Notes under the pieces: generated by a model
What the model was told of the DNA's origin: nothing
What the model saw: the letters and a program-made list of their open reading frames with translations, nothing else
Databases searched by the model: none
Translations under genes and position numbers: made by a program
Assembly (NCBI GenBank): GCA_001512495.1
Contig: LFRU01000065.1
Location: 1 to 49,594 of the forward strand
DNA length: 49,594 nt
Reading direction: 5' to 3'
DNA from: Syntrophothermus sp. DTU052
Lineage (GTDB): Bacteria > Bacillota > Syntrophomonadia > Syntrophomonadales > DTU052
Shown: positions 1-8,829 of the stretch, in pieces
Position numbering within the stretch: position 1 is the first letter of the stretch
Layout: the number at the start of each line of letters is the position of its first letter

Positions 1-455
<455 letters not shown>

Positions 456-510
456 TAGTACACGCTCGTAAAACTTGCTTGTGCAGTTTTCAGGGAACCT
501 GAGAAAGAAT

Positions 511-620
<110 letters not shown>

Positions 621-629
621 GCTGATATT

Positions 630-664
630 AATCCTCGAACATTATCCGGTTCGAGGATTTATTA
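630..664 (+). terminator. rRNA operon terminator
   Basis: Inverted repeat AATCCTCGAAC (630-640) / GTTCGAGGATT (649-659) with an 8-nt loop, followed by a T-rich stretch. It lies just after 5S and closes the rrn operon. Confidence 0.85.
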
Positions 665-844
665 CTTTCTTGCCCGCGAAGTGCGGTTCCTCCGGAATTC
701 AAAGAACGCATAAGCAGGCGGGAAGCACGGACCTCTTAAAGGAGATTCGGCTCCCGCCTGCACGCTCCACCTGAAGCAAAGCAAGTCGCACGAATCCTCC
801 GGCGTTGGATTCGGCTCCCTGCTGCAGCCGCCGGGAGTTAACGT
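665..844. other. intergenic region with strong hairpin and repeated 12-mer
   Basis: No gene is seen. GCAGGCGGGA (714-723) and TCCCGCCTGC (752-761) form a perfect 10-bp stem with a 28-nt loop. The 12-mer GATTCGGCTCCC occurs at 744-755 and again at 808-819, the second copy inside another GC-rich foldable segment. No T-run follows the stem, so it is not an obvious terminator. Confidence 0.5.
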
Positions 845-1315
845 TTACTCCAAGCTGCGATGCGGGGGAATCATCAGGACGTGCATAAACGGCGAAAAAC
901 CCAGTGATTGGTAGAGAGACATTGCCCGGTCATTACCGTGTACAACCTGTAATGTATATGACTTGGCCCCTTCAGAACTCATCCAATCAAGCGCCCTGCG
1001 GATAAGCTCTTTACCGATTCCCCGACCGCGGTACTGCTCTCCAACACATAACGAATCAATCTCTCCCATACCATTATGGTTAATAGTTGAGACGATGTAA
1101 GCTATGAGTTCACTGCCGCAGGTCACGAGGTCAACCCTAAGCTTATCATCAAAAGCCTTGCATTCCAAATCAGCCCTTCTTGATTCCCAATCAGCCCTCG
1201 CGAATACCGGTGAGAATACACCCGCCACTTCAACATGGTGCTTTTTCAATTCATTCCAGAGCGGGCGGATTTGGGGGAGGAGTTCTTTTCCGCCCGTAGT
1301 AAAGACATAATCCAT
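845..1315 (-). CDS. GNAT-family N-acetyltransferase
   Basis: A 156-residue protein with the GNAT acetyl-CoA binding signature QYRGRGIGKELI near residue 100, followed by the usual C-terminal strand/helix ending in LYQSLGF. The family transfers acetyl groups from acetyl-CoA to amines; the substrate here cannot be read from sequence. A longer frame exists upstream, but I start at MDYVF because AGGAGG lies 7 bases before that ATG. It stands alone on the reverse strand between the rrn terminator and the GH18 gene. No operon partner is evident. Confidence 0.85.
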   Translation of the reverse strand: MDYVFTTGGKELLPQIRPLWNELKKHHVEVAGVFSPVFARADWESRRADLECKAFDDKLRVDLVTCGSELIAYIVSTINHNGMGEIDSLCVGEQYRGRGIGKELIRRALDWMSSEGAKSYTLQVVHGNDRAMSLYQSLGFSPFMHVLMIPPHRSLE

Positions 1316-1438
1316 TTTGCTGCCTCCTATCGTAAAGACCGGCACATTTGTTGATCTGTACAGCAAGAAACGTCTGTATATGTTATGGGATTGCGTTACC
1401 GCCTCCAGCAACCGACGGTAAACCGGTTCCTTTACCCA

Positions 1439-2677
1439 TTAGCTGCGCGGCAGGATTGCTTCCCGGATAACCTGCCATTGCTGATCACCGACCAGACCCA
1501 AACGCCAGAGAGCCATACCATCCAGACCGTATCTCTTGGCGATGCCAATCCTTTTGGCCAGGCTTTCCGCATTTTCCGAAGGTAAGGATATTCCCAGCAT
1601 TAATTTATCCTTTGGCACTTCCCTGACCGCCATTTCAACCGCCTGAATGACCATGTGATCCGGCTCGGGACGAGGACCGTAATCATAGGCCATAACAATT
1701 ATCCTGTCCGCCACCCCGCCCAGGGCTGAGTAATCATATCCTCGATATGAACTGTTTGGCGGGTGCAGGGTTAAGGTCAGGGTTTTACCGGCCGGCCGGA
1801 GAGCAGAGTATAAACGGCTGACCAGCGCGGTAAACATCTGCCTTTCCGCCAGGTAATCAGTACCCAGTCCCAATCCCTCAAAGTCCAGGTTAACCCCATG
1901 GTAGTACTGACTTTCGGCCAGGACCGCAGAAACAAAACTGTCAACTGCCGCCTCACTGGCCATCAGACGGGTGATGGTGTTGTTCTTTTCGGTAACGTGT
2001 ATGACCATTTCGCACTGCAGACCAAGTGTATCGGCGGCTTCCAGTACTCTTTCCCATCCGTCCGGTCGCCGCCAACCAGTGGTGCTGCTGGTCAAAAGAT
2101 TGCCCTGGGCATCAACGCTGTACCAGCCCAGAGCCAGATTGCCAATTATATCCGTGTTACCGGCCTCAAAGCCGGGATACGGCTTTGCGAACAGATTGGT
2201 CCAACTGCTGGTACGACTGTCACCCAGCGCATAAAACCCGACTACCGTCATCTTTTGGCGGGGGCTGGTAATCAGGACGTTGTGACCGTCCCAGTCCACC
2301 CGGCAGTCCAGGGACTCCGCAAAGAACCGCGCCGGTATCAATGTCCTGCCCTCAATTATAATGGGAGCCTGGTCCAGGAAAACCGGCCGGCCGTTTTTCC
2401 AGGCCGTTCGATCTCCTATCCGCAGCTCTACGATACGCCCCTCTTGAGAGGCGGTAACCTTTCTCGAGATCGGGTCCCATTTGACTTCGACCTGTAGCGA
2501 TTCGGCTATGGCCCTGAAAGGAACCAGGACCCGTCCATTCAATAATACCGGGGAGGATTCAAAGGTAACGGGCAGCCCATCGACCAAAACCCCGATTTCC
2601 TGAGCAGCCGCAGTGCCGGGGCTGAGGAAGCCTAACCCCATGAGTAAAAGAGCCAAAACTGCAATGTACTTCTTCAT
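1439..2677 (-). CDS. Secreted GH18-type glycosidase with copper-amine-oxidase-like N-domain
   Basis: A 412-residue protein. Residues 1-26 are a signal peptide (MKKYIAVLALLLMG...). Residues ~30-140 form two repeats of the copper amine oxidase N-terminal type (GRVLVPFRAIAESL and GRTLIPARFFAESL), a common cell-surface module in Clostridia that does not itself imply oxidase activity. The remainder is a GH18-like barrel with the catalytic-type motif GVNLDFEG, where the Glu is the expected acid/base. Family members hydrolyse peptidoglycan or chitin-like glycans, and several act on spore cortex or cell wall. Start chosen at MKKY: GGAGG lies 8 bases upstream, while the upstream in-frame ATG overlaps that site. 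Substrate is unknown. Confidence 0.8.
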   Translation of the reverse strand: MKKYIAVLALLLMGLGFLSPGTAAAQEIGVLVDGLPVTFESSPVLLNGRVLVPFRAIAESLQVEVKWDPISRKVTASQEGRIVELRIGDRTAWKNGRPVFLDQAPIIIEGRTLIPARFFAESLDCRVDWDGHNVLITSPRQKMTVVGFYALGDSRTSSWTNLFAKPYPGFEAGNTDIIGNLALGWYSVDAQGNLLTSSTTGWRRPDGWERVLEAADTLGLQCEMVIHVTEKNNTITRLMASEAAVDSFVSAVLAESQYYHGVNLDFEGLGLGTDYLAERQMFTALVSRLYSALRPAGKTLTLTLHPPNSSYRGYDYSALGGVADRIIVMAYDYGPRPEPDHMVIQAVEMAVREVPKDKLMLGISLPSENAESLAKRIGIAKRYGLDGMALWRLGLVGDQQWQVIREAILPRS

Positions 2678-2815
2678 AATTACGACCTCCACACGTTATT
2701 CGACGGGAGATGATTGACTCAAACTATAGTATCGGGACTGATAAAAGCAGAAAAGCCTGTTTTATGTTACCGGTAATGGTCGCGAAACAGCGCTCGCTAC
2801 TGTTGAGGTTTAACG

Positions 2816-2989
2816 GTGACAAATTGGTCCGATGAAGAAGATTTCTACAGGCCGGTCGAGGACTCCTGGTTTACGCGCCTGTTGTTAACCATAGGGGGGC
2901 TATACCAATGCAGTTTTTATGGTAAGCCCGCGATCGTTCGGTTTGAGCCGTTATGTGAAATGGTACCTGTTTTTGGCCGTATGTTATGA
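2816..2989 (+). CDS. Small hypothetical protein (57 aa)
   Basis: A GTG-started frame with GAGG 7 bases upstream encodes 57 residues, beginning MTNWSDEEDFYRPVEDSW, then a short hydrophobic stretch LLLTIGGLY, and ending EMVPVFGRML before TGA at 2987-2989. The residue mix (acidic, aromatic-rich N-terminus) looks protein-like rather than random. It ends 41 bases before the polysaccharide deacetylase and could be co-transcribed with it. I do not recognise the family. Support is only the ribosome site and composition. Confidence 0.45.
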   Translation: MTNWSDEEDFYRPVEDSWFTRLLLTIGGLYQCSFYGKPAIVRFEPLCEMVPVFGRML

Positions 2990-3030
2990 TGTGGGTAAGG
3001 TAGTAACCGGGAGGATACCAGGCCGGGATA

Positions 3031-3927
3031 ATGAAAAAGTTTCTGTTGACAGTAATCATATTCCTGGGGGCGGTTCTGATAGGGATGCAGGCATCCGGCT
3101 GGAGGTCTTTTGATACCGGCACCCAGTATAATCCGCCTTATCATAATGCGGATGAGGGCCAACCAGATGACAAACCGGATGGAGAGGGACGGCCGGAGCC
3201 TTCAGGCATGCCCATTCTGGGGGAGTCCGCTTACCTGACGGAGCGACAGGTCCAGAACATGACTGAGTGGCGAAAGGCAGCGGTTGAACTGGCGAAACAG
3301 CATCCCGACCAGGTGTTCTACTGCGGTCCGGCGGACCGGAAGATGGTTGGCCTGACGTTCGATGACGGACCGGACGCGATTATAACACCTGAGGTGCTTG
3401 ATGTCTTGAGGGACTATGATGTTAAAGCATCCTTCTTTTTTAAAGGCAACCGGGTGAAAAAGTACCGTTCAGTTGTGAAAAGAGCCCTCGATGAAGGGCA
3501 CCTGGTTTTAAGCCATGCTTACAGTCACCAGGAATTGGACAAGATGAGCGCATACGAAATTAGTCGCGAAATAGAAGCTGCCGAGGACGCTTTATGGGAG
3601 GTAACCGGACAAAGGCCGGCCATGCTCCGACCTCCTTTTGGTGCAGTCAATGGAGATGTAATCAAGGAGTCGGCCCAACACAGCCACAAGCTGATACTAT
3701 GGTCGATTGACACCCTGGACTGGTCCCACAAAGATCGCTACCATATCGCCCGAAATGTGTTGGATAATGTTAGAAATGGGGATATTATTCTTATGCACAG
3801 CGACGAGGACAAAGGAGAGACTGTAGCCGCTCTGCCCCTGATTATTGAAGGGCTGCAGAAAGCAGGGTATCGTATGGTTACCCTGGACCAGATGCTGGGG
3901 CTTGAAGCTTACAAAAAACAGAACTAG
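3031..3927 (+). CDS. Polysaccharide deacetylase (NodB domain), secreted or membrane-anchored
   Basis: A 298-residue protein with an N-terminal hydrophobic signal/anchor (residues 2-20), a low-complexity linker rich in P, D, E and G (~35-60), then a NodB deacetylase domain. All five family motifs are visible: TFDDGPD (first Asp catalytic, second metal-binding), the metal motif SHAYSH, RPPFG, a DTLDW segment, and LMHS with the catalytic His. The family removes acetyl groups from N-acetylglucosamine or N-acetylmuramic residues of wall or spore cortex glycan, with a divalent metal. Ribosome site GGGAGG is rather far upstream (~16 bases). Spore (PdaA-like) versus vegetative role is not decided. 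Confidence 0.9.
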   Translation: MKKFLLTVIIFLGAVLIGMQASGWRSFDTGTQYNPPYHNADEGQPDDKPDGEGRPEPSGMPILGESAYLTERQVQNMTEWRKAAVELAKQHPDQVFYCGPADRKMVGLTFDDGPDAIITPEVLDVLRDYDVKASFFFKGNRVKKYRSVVKRALDEGHLVLSHAYSHQELDKMSAYEISREIEAAEDALWEVTGQRPAMLRPPFGAVNGDVIKESAQHSHKLILWSIDTLDWSHKDRYHIARNVLDNVRNGDIILMHSDEDKGETVAALPLIIEGLQKAGYRMVTLDQMLGLEAYKKQN

Positions 3928-4100
3928 TTACATGCCCGGCAGCTGGGGAGAGATTGCAGCAGTCAAGACTTAAACGGCAATCGTTAAGAACAGTCACTCA
4001 CCAACTGCCATATTGTAATGGAGGAATTAGTTATGGGCCGTTTTGTTAACAGCCAACTAGCTCAAGGATGAAGATTGCTTTTAACCAGAGGAAGGGTATT

Positions 4101-4322
4101 ATGAAGTATGAACAGGTTCCAAGCGAATTGCCGAGGGTTAAGGGTCAATTGCTGCCCCGGTGTGTATTGTGCGAAGAGGTCCCAGTCAATGGAATAGCCG
4201 GAGGTTATCTGATTAATGGCATGTTCCTCTGCGAGACCTGTGAGAGCACGATCATCGAGCTGGAGGTAGGTTCCAGCCAGTATAAGCATTATGTGGAAAG
4301 GATTAAGCGCCTCTTACGATGA
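4101..4322 (+). CDS. gin: Anti-sigma factor Gin (CsfB family)
   Basis: A 73-residue protein with the Gin zinc-ribbon pattern CVLC ... CETC separated by about 20 residues (VNGIAGGYLINGMFL). In B. subtilis Gin/CsfB binds and inhibits sporulation sigma factors sigma-G and sigma-E, keeping late sporulation genes off until the right compartment and time. Position also fits: csfB lies just upstream of yaaO-tmk in Bacillus. A longer ATG frame begins at 4068, but AGGAAGG sits 6 bases before the ATG at 4101, so I use that one. A CATATTGTA box with an AC 17 bases before it (3990-4017) could be a mother-cell promoter, but this is weak. Confidence 0.82.
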   Translation: MKYEQVPSELPRVKGQLLPRCVLCEEVPVNGIAGGYLINGMFLCETCESTIIELEVGSSQYKHYVERIKRLLR

Positions 4323-4449
4323 GGATTGGCGTTGTATTTCCATATTTCATGGACCTTAAAGGTTAGAACCGACTGCTGTGGAAAAACATCTATGCCTATC
4401 TTCCTTATTGAAGATCGAGGCCGCCGGTCGGGAGAGGGTGGGGGATGCA

Positions 4450-5880
4450 GTGAATATCCCGATATATGAAGCGCTGCTGGAATACTGCCGGGAGAGAAAT
4501 GTTCTCCTGCACATGCCGGGGCATAAAGGGGGTAGGGGATTTACCCTGTCTGAGTTCCAGGCAGTCGGGATGGTCGATTTTACGGAAGTGCCCGGGTTGG
4601 ATGACCTTCACAACCCGCGGGGAGTTTTATCAGAAGCGCAGCGGCTGGCGGCTGAAGCATGGGGGGCTGAAAGAAGCCTCTTTTTGGTGAATGGGGCTAC
4701 CTCCGGAATCCAGTGTTTGCTTCTGGCCCTGGGAGAGGAATCCCGGGTGCTGCTGCCCCGAAACGCCCACCGCTCTTTTCTGGGCGGGTTGGTTATTTCC
4801 GGGGCCCGGCCGATATTCGTGGAGTGTGAGATGGACGCTACCCTGGGGGTTGCGCTATCTGTGAGGCCGGAAAGCATCAGGGCCAAGCTGAGTTCATGTT
4901 CAGGCATAAAGGGCGCCTTTCTTGTAAGTCCAACCTATTATGGAACCGTTAACGAGATAAAGGAGATTGCCGAGCTGCTGCTCGAATGGGAAATCCCGCT
5001 GATGGTCGACGAGGCGCACGGCTCTCATTTCATTTTTCACCCCGGGTATCCGCGGGCTGCTCTCCAGGAAGGGGCCCAGGCTTCGGTGCATGGACTACAC
5101 AAGACCATGCCGGTACTGACCCAAGCGGGTATCCTGCACCTGGGAGCCGGTTTTCCGTGGAGCGATCGGGTACAAGCCTGTCATGGGCTGCTTACCTCAA
5201 CCAGTCCCTCCTACCCGCTTATGGCATCTATTGACATCGGCAGGGCCACGATGCAGAAGCATGGGCGGGAGTTACTGGAACAGGCAAAAGAACGAACAGA
5301 AAGATGCCGCCGCCGGATAAACGGGATACCGGGGTTTGTCTCCCGCAGCTGGGAGTTCCTGGAGACGGACGGGGTAGCAGGTTACGATCCCCTAAAGCTC
5401 CTGGTTGAAATAACCGGTCTGGATCTTGATGGGTACCAGTTATCCCGCCTCTTACGAGAGCATTATGGCATTCAGGTTGAACTGGCCGGAGATAATCATG
5501 TGCTGGCCATGTTTTCCCCTTTTAACCGTCCGGATGATTGGGATAATCTGGCGGTGGCTTTAAGCGATATTTCGCAGCGATATGCCCATCGCTCCGGGGC
5601 TAGGAATCTGTTTCCAGGTTTTCCCCCCATACCACCTTTGGCCTTTACTCCACGAGAGTCATTTCTATCTCCCCACAAAACTGTTAAGATAGAAGAATCT
5701 AAAGGAATGATATCTGCAGAGATGGCGGCACCTTACCCGCCGGGTATCCCCTGTATAATACCGGGAGAGATAATAACGGCTGAAGTGGTTGAGTATTTAA
5801 TATACCTTAAGCAGAATGAGATTCCGGTTCAGGGGTTGCAGGACCGCAGCTTGCAGAGCATACAGGTGGTTAATGTATGA
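4450..5880 (+). CDS. Orn/Lys/Arg decarboxylase-family PLP enzyme (YaaO-like)
   Basis: About 476 residues of the fold-type I PLP family that includes arginine, lysine and ornithine decarboxylases. Visible features: the N-terminal substrate/PLP loop HMPGHKGG, the PLP Asp segment VDEAHGSHF, and the Schiff-base lysine in VHGLHKTMP. B. subtilis YaaO begins with the same MN-P-Y-ALxxxxR pattern, so I start at GTG 4450 rather than the in-frame GTG at 4378; GAGGGTGGGG precedes it. The gene overlaps tmk by 4 bp (ATGA), as expected for one operon. Which amino acid is decarboxylated is not evident. Confidence 0.85.
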   Translation: MNIPIYEALLEYCRERNVLLHMPGHKGGRGFTLSEFQAVGMVDFTEVPGLDDLHNPRGVLSEAQRLAAEAWGAERSLFLVNGATSGIQCLLLALGEESRVLLPRNAHRSFLGGLVISGARPIFVECEMDATLGVALSVRPESIRAKLSSCSGIKGAFLVSPTYYGTVNEIKEIAELLLEWEIPLMVDEAHGSHFIFHPGYPRAALQEGAQASVHGLHKTMPVLTQAGILHLGAGFPWSDRVQACHGLLTSTSPSYPLMASIDIGRATMQKHGRELLEQAKERTERCRRRINGIPGFVSRSWEFLETDGVAGYDPLKLLVEITGLDLDGYQLSRLLREHYGIQVELAGDNHVLAMFSPFNRPDDWDNLAVALSDISQRYAHRSGARNLFPGFPPIPPLAFTPRESFLSPHKTVKIEESKGMISAEMAAPYPPGIPCIIPGEIITAEVVEYLIYLKQNEIPVQGLQDRSLQSIQVVNV

Positions 5881-6509
5881 TGAGCAGGGGAATGCTGATA
5901 AGCTTTGAGGGAATAGACGGGGCGGGCAAGAGCACCCAGATTAAAGCCCTGGAGCGCGAATTGAGAGCGAAGGGATACAAGGTTTCAACCTTGCGAGAGC
6001 CCGGTGGCACTAAAATATCCGAGCAAATTCGCGAGCTGCTCCTGGATTCCAGCAGCCGCATTAATCCGGTGGCGGAGGCCCTGTTGTATGCAGCGGCCCG
6101 GGCTCAACTGGTACAGGATGTGGTGCGGCCCCTGCTGGATGAGGGTGCAATTGTGCTGGCCGATCGGTTTATTGATTCCACCATTGCTTATCAAGGCTAC
6201 GGACGGGGATTGGACATTGAAGGCCTTCACCGCTTAAACTTCCTGGCCACCGGTGGGTTGGAACCTGATCTGACCATCCTGCTGGACATACCTGTGGATT
6301 TGAGCAGCAGGCGTCGACAGGGGATGCTTTCCGATCGCATGGAGAAGGAGGGGATGGCTTTTCAAGACCGCGTGAGACGCGGATACCTGGAGATGGCAGG
6401 TAAATTGCCGAGATTCAGGGTGATTAACGGAAGCCTCCCGGAGGAAAGCATTTCGGCTATAATTATAGACATAGTAGTCAGATTCTTGAAAGGTGATAAG
6501 CGGGATTGA
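5877..6509 (+). CDS. tmk: Thymidylate kinase
   Basis: A 210-residue enzyme that phosphorylates dTMP to dTDP with ATP for DNA synthesis. P-loop EGIDGAGKST at residues ~11-20, dTMP-binding REPGGT, the DR signature ADRFIDSTIAYQGYGR near residue 100, and an Arg-rich LID (SSRRRQG). Length is normal. It starts within the stop of the preceding decarboxylase (ATGA), with AGGTGG upstream, and its stop overlaps the next gene. In B. subtilis darA (yaaQ), a c-di-AMP receptor, follows tmk; here it is absent and yaaR follows directly. Confidence 0.97.
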   Translation: MMSRGMLISFEGIDGAGKSTQIKALERELRAKGYKVSTLREPGGTKISEQIRELLLDSSSRINPVAEALLYAAARAQLVQDVVRPLLDEGAIVLADRFIDSTIAYQGYGRGLDIEGLHRLNFLATGGLEPDLTILLDIPVDLSSRRRQGMLSDRMEKEGMAFQDRVRRGYLEMAGKLPRFRVINGSLPEESISAIIIDIVVRFLKGDKRD

Positions 6510-6958
6510 GAATTGATCGCCATCGGAAGAATACGGGCAATATTGCCTTTTCAGACAAGAAGGACGTAAGAGGGGTTAAACCCTCAATGCGCGGCGAGTT
6601 TTCGCGTGATTTGGCGGAAAAAGAGGACCAGTATTACCGGTCCCGGATGCAGGAAATCCTCAAGCGTATTGACACCGTCAGCGATCGACTGGCCAGGAAC
6701 CTCAACCTGGATGACCTGATCAGCTATAAGAAACTGGTACAGAGTTTTCTAAAAGAGGCTACTGCTCGTGCCTACCTGGTTAACCAGGAGAGGTCGTTTA
6801 CCCGCCGTGGGGCCCGTTCTATTCTTGTAACCGTTGAAAAGATCAACCATGAAGTTGAGGAGATCGTAAACGGATTCGCAACCAGAAGGAACGATCCGGT
6901 GGAAATCCTGGCAGCCCTTGATAAGATTCGTGGTTTGCTGGTGGACTTGTTGGCATGA
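6506..6958 (+). CDS. yaaR: YaaR family protein (DUF327)
   Basis: A 150-residue, highly helical and charged protein. The segment from about residue 35 to the end follows the YaaR/DUF327 pattern: RMQEILKRID, a central LxxYKKLVQSFLKEATARAY, and a C-terminal helix ending LLVDLLA. Biochemical function is unknown. Start is TTG, overlapping the tmk stop, with AGGTGA 9 bases upstream; its own stop overlaps holB by 4 bp. Translational coupling through tmk-yaaR-holB is likely. The place between tmk and holB is the Bacillus one. Confidence 0.88.
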   Translation: MRIDRHRKNTGNIAFSDKKDVRGVKPSMRGEFSRDLAEKEDQYYRSRMQEILKRIDTVSDRLARNLNLDDLISYKKLVQSFLKEATARAYLVNQERSFTRRGARSILVTVEKINHEVEEIVNGFATRRNDPVEILAALDKIRGLLVDLLA

Positions 6959-7893
6959 ACAGATTGCAGCTTTATGAGGAATTTAGAGGGCAGGAGAGAG
7001 CGCAAAAACTGATCAATCAGATTCTTGAGAAGGACGAGATTGCCCACGCGTATCTCTTTCTGGGCCCGGCCGGTGTTGGAAAGTCCGAGATGGCGCTGGC
7101 ATTTGCCCGCGCTCTGCTGGGAATCAAAAAGAATCACCATCCGGATCTGCTGGTTCTCGAAGGACAGGGTAACACTGTCAGGATTGCCGAAATCCGCCGT
7201 CTGAAAGAGTGGCTGACTTTCAAGCCCTACCTGGCGCAGCGGAGGGTGGCCCTGCTCCTTGAGGCGCACCTGATGTCCACTGAAGCGGCTAATGCCCTGC
7301 TGAAGGTATTGGAGGAACCGGCCGGAGAGGTGGTATTGATTCTAACCTCTGATGCGGAGACTCTTCCTCTTACTGTAGTTTCTCGCTGTCAGGTGGTCAA
7401 GTTTCAACCCCTGCCTGAAAATGAGGTGGAGGAGATTTTGCTCCGACACGGAATGGAGAGAGAAACAGCACTTCTTCTATCACGCTTGAGTAATGGCAGT
7501 CCGGGACGTGCTATTAATATGGCCGGGGTTGATCTTGAGGCGGTAATCGAAATGGCGGCTACATTCTGGGAAGGAATATCCCGTGGTGATGCCATGGTGA
7601 TCTATGAGACCGCAGAGAACCTGGAAAAGGATGCCGAACAGAGAGAAGCCTTTCTGGCGATCTTGGAGGTATACCTGCGTGATAAGCTGCTGTACGTTAA
7701 AGGCATGATTGAACAGATGCAGCTTTTGCCGCGTGAACTGGCTGAGAAAACCGTCAGGGTAGATGTGCAAGAGGTGGGGAGGTTGTTAAGGGCAATAGGA
7801 AAAACCCGCCAGGCTCTCTCCAGGAAAGCCAATCCATTACTTGTTCAGGTTCAGCTGTATGCTGAAATGGCAGATGCATTGAAGGGGGGATAG
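6955..7893 (+). CDS. holB: DNA polymerase III delta' subunit, lacking the usual zinc cysteines
   Basis: A 312-residue clamp-loader ATPase-fold subunit that helps load the beta sliding clamp. Visible: Walker A-like GPAGVGKS at 37-44, sensor-type helix TEAANALLKVLEEP, and the SRC motif VVSRCQ. In most bacterial delta' proteins four cysteines form a zinc module shortly after Walker A. Here the sequence runs ARALLGIKKNHHPDLLVLEG with no cysteine, so the module is missing and the region is about 18 residues shorter. ATG overlaps the yaaR stop. See findings. Confidence 0.93.
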   Translation: MNRLQLYEEFRGQERAQKLINQILEKDEIAHAYLFLGPAGVGKSEMALAFARALLGIKKNHHPDLLVLEGQGNTVRIAEIRRLKEWLTFKPYLAQRRVALLLEAHLMSTEAANALLKVLEEPAGEVVLILTSDAETLPLTVVSRCQVVKFQPLPENEVEEILLRHGMERETALLLSRLSNGSPGRAINMAGVDLEAVIEMAATFWEGISRGDAMVIYETAENLEKDAEQREAFLAILEVYLRDKLLYVKGMIEQMQLLPRELAEKTVRVDVQEVGRLLRAIGKTRQALSRKANPLLVQVQLYAEMADALKGG

Positions 7894-7895
7894 TA

Positions 7896-8582
7896 ATGCC
7901 CGAAGTTGTAGGAGTGAGATTCAAGCCTGCTGGCAAGATATATTACTTTGATGCTGAAGATGTGTACCCGCAGGTGGGGGATGCAGTTATTGTGGAGACG
8001 GCCAGGGGGATTGAGTATGGGGAGATTGTGGTCGGCCCTCGCTGTATAGACGAGGAGAACCTGGTGCTTCCACTGAAAAAGGTAATCCGGATAGCTACCG
8101 CCGAAGACCGGGCAACGCTAATGGAAAACCAAAACAAAGAAAAAGAGGCATTTGTCATATGCCAGAATAAAATAGAAGAACACCAACTGCCGATGAACCT
8201 TATAGATGTGGAGTATACCTTTGACCGGGGAAAGATCGTATTCTATTTTACTGCCGAAGGCAGGGTGGACTTCCGGGAACTGGTGCGGGATCTGGCTGCT
8301 GTCTTCCGAACCCGGATTGAGCTGAGACAGATCGGGGTCCGAGATGAGGCCAAAATGCTGGGAGGCATCGGCTCATGCGGCCGAGTCCTGTGCTGCACCA
8401 CTTTTTTGGGTGATTTTGAACCGGTCTCCATACGTATGGCCAAGGACCAGAACCTTTCCTTGAATCCGACCAAGATTTCCGGGATTTGTGGACGCCTGAT
8501 GTGCTGCTTAAAATACGAATGCGACAATAGCGATAATGGCTGTAAAGAGGATGAGAATGCAGGGGACGACTCAGGAGATTAG
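7896..8582 (+). CDS. ricT: PSP1/YaaT (RicT) family protein, short form
   Basis: A 228-residue protein with the PSP1 domain and the two cysteine clusters typical of YaaT: CGRVLCC near residue 165 and CGRLMCC near 200. In B. subtilis RicT joins RicA and RicF in an Fe-S-containing complex that promotes RNase Y-dependent mRNA maturation, competence and sporulation. B. subtilis YaaT is about 275 residues; here the C-terminal ~45 residues are replaced by an acidic tail (NSDNGCKEDENAGDDSGD) that overlaps yabA. Ribosome site GGGGGGA precedes the ATG. Confidence 0.9.
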   Translation: MPEVVGVRFKPAGKIYYFDAEDVYPQVGDAVIVETARGIEYGEIVVGPRCIDEENLVLPLKKVIRIATAEDRATLMENQNKEKEAFVICQNKIEEHQLPMNLIDVEYTFDRGKIVFYFTAEGRVDFRELVRDLAAVFRTRIELRQIGVRDEAKMLGGIGSCGRVLCCTTFLGDFEPVSIRMAKDQNLSLNPTKISGICGRLMCCLKYECDNSDNGCKEDENAGDDSGD

Positions 8583-8829
8583 AGATATTTTAAGAGAGCT
8601 ATTAAGTGAGGTGGCAGAGCTCAAGGAGCGGGTAATGGAACTGGAACGCCATTTGAACTTATCCCACCCGCCCCCGCCGAGTCGTGCGCCTATTGCGCTG
8701 GAGGCCGAGAGCTATGAGAATATAGGCCGCATTTATACCGAAGGCTACCATATCTGTCCGGTGGCCTTTGGACAGGTTCGAGACGAAGGGGACTGTCTGT
8801 TTTGTGTGAATATCCTGGAACGCAAGTGA
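8557..8829 (+). CDS. yabA: Replication initiation control protein YabA
   Basis: A 90-residue protein with an N-terminal coiled coil (residues ~1-30, heptads ILRELLSEVAELKERVMEL) and the C-terminal zinc-binding segment YHICPVAFGQVRDEGDCLFC, matching YabA. In B. subtilis YabA binds DnaA and DnaN and limits re-initiation at the origin. The frame extends to ATG 8536, but AGAGG is 6 bases before the ATG at 8557, so I use that. It overlaps the end of ricT by 26 bp and shares a GTGA overlap with the next gene. Confidence 0.93.
   Translation: MQGTTQEIRDILRELLSEVAELKERVMELERHLNLSHPPPPSRAPIALEAESYENIGRIYTEGYHICPVAFGQVRDEGDCLFCVNILERK

Noticed and set aside
1898-2497. 199-codon forward frame inside the GH18 gene
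   Set aside because: It is antisense to a gene with clear signal peptide and catalytic motif; codon pattern belongs to the reverse strand gene.
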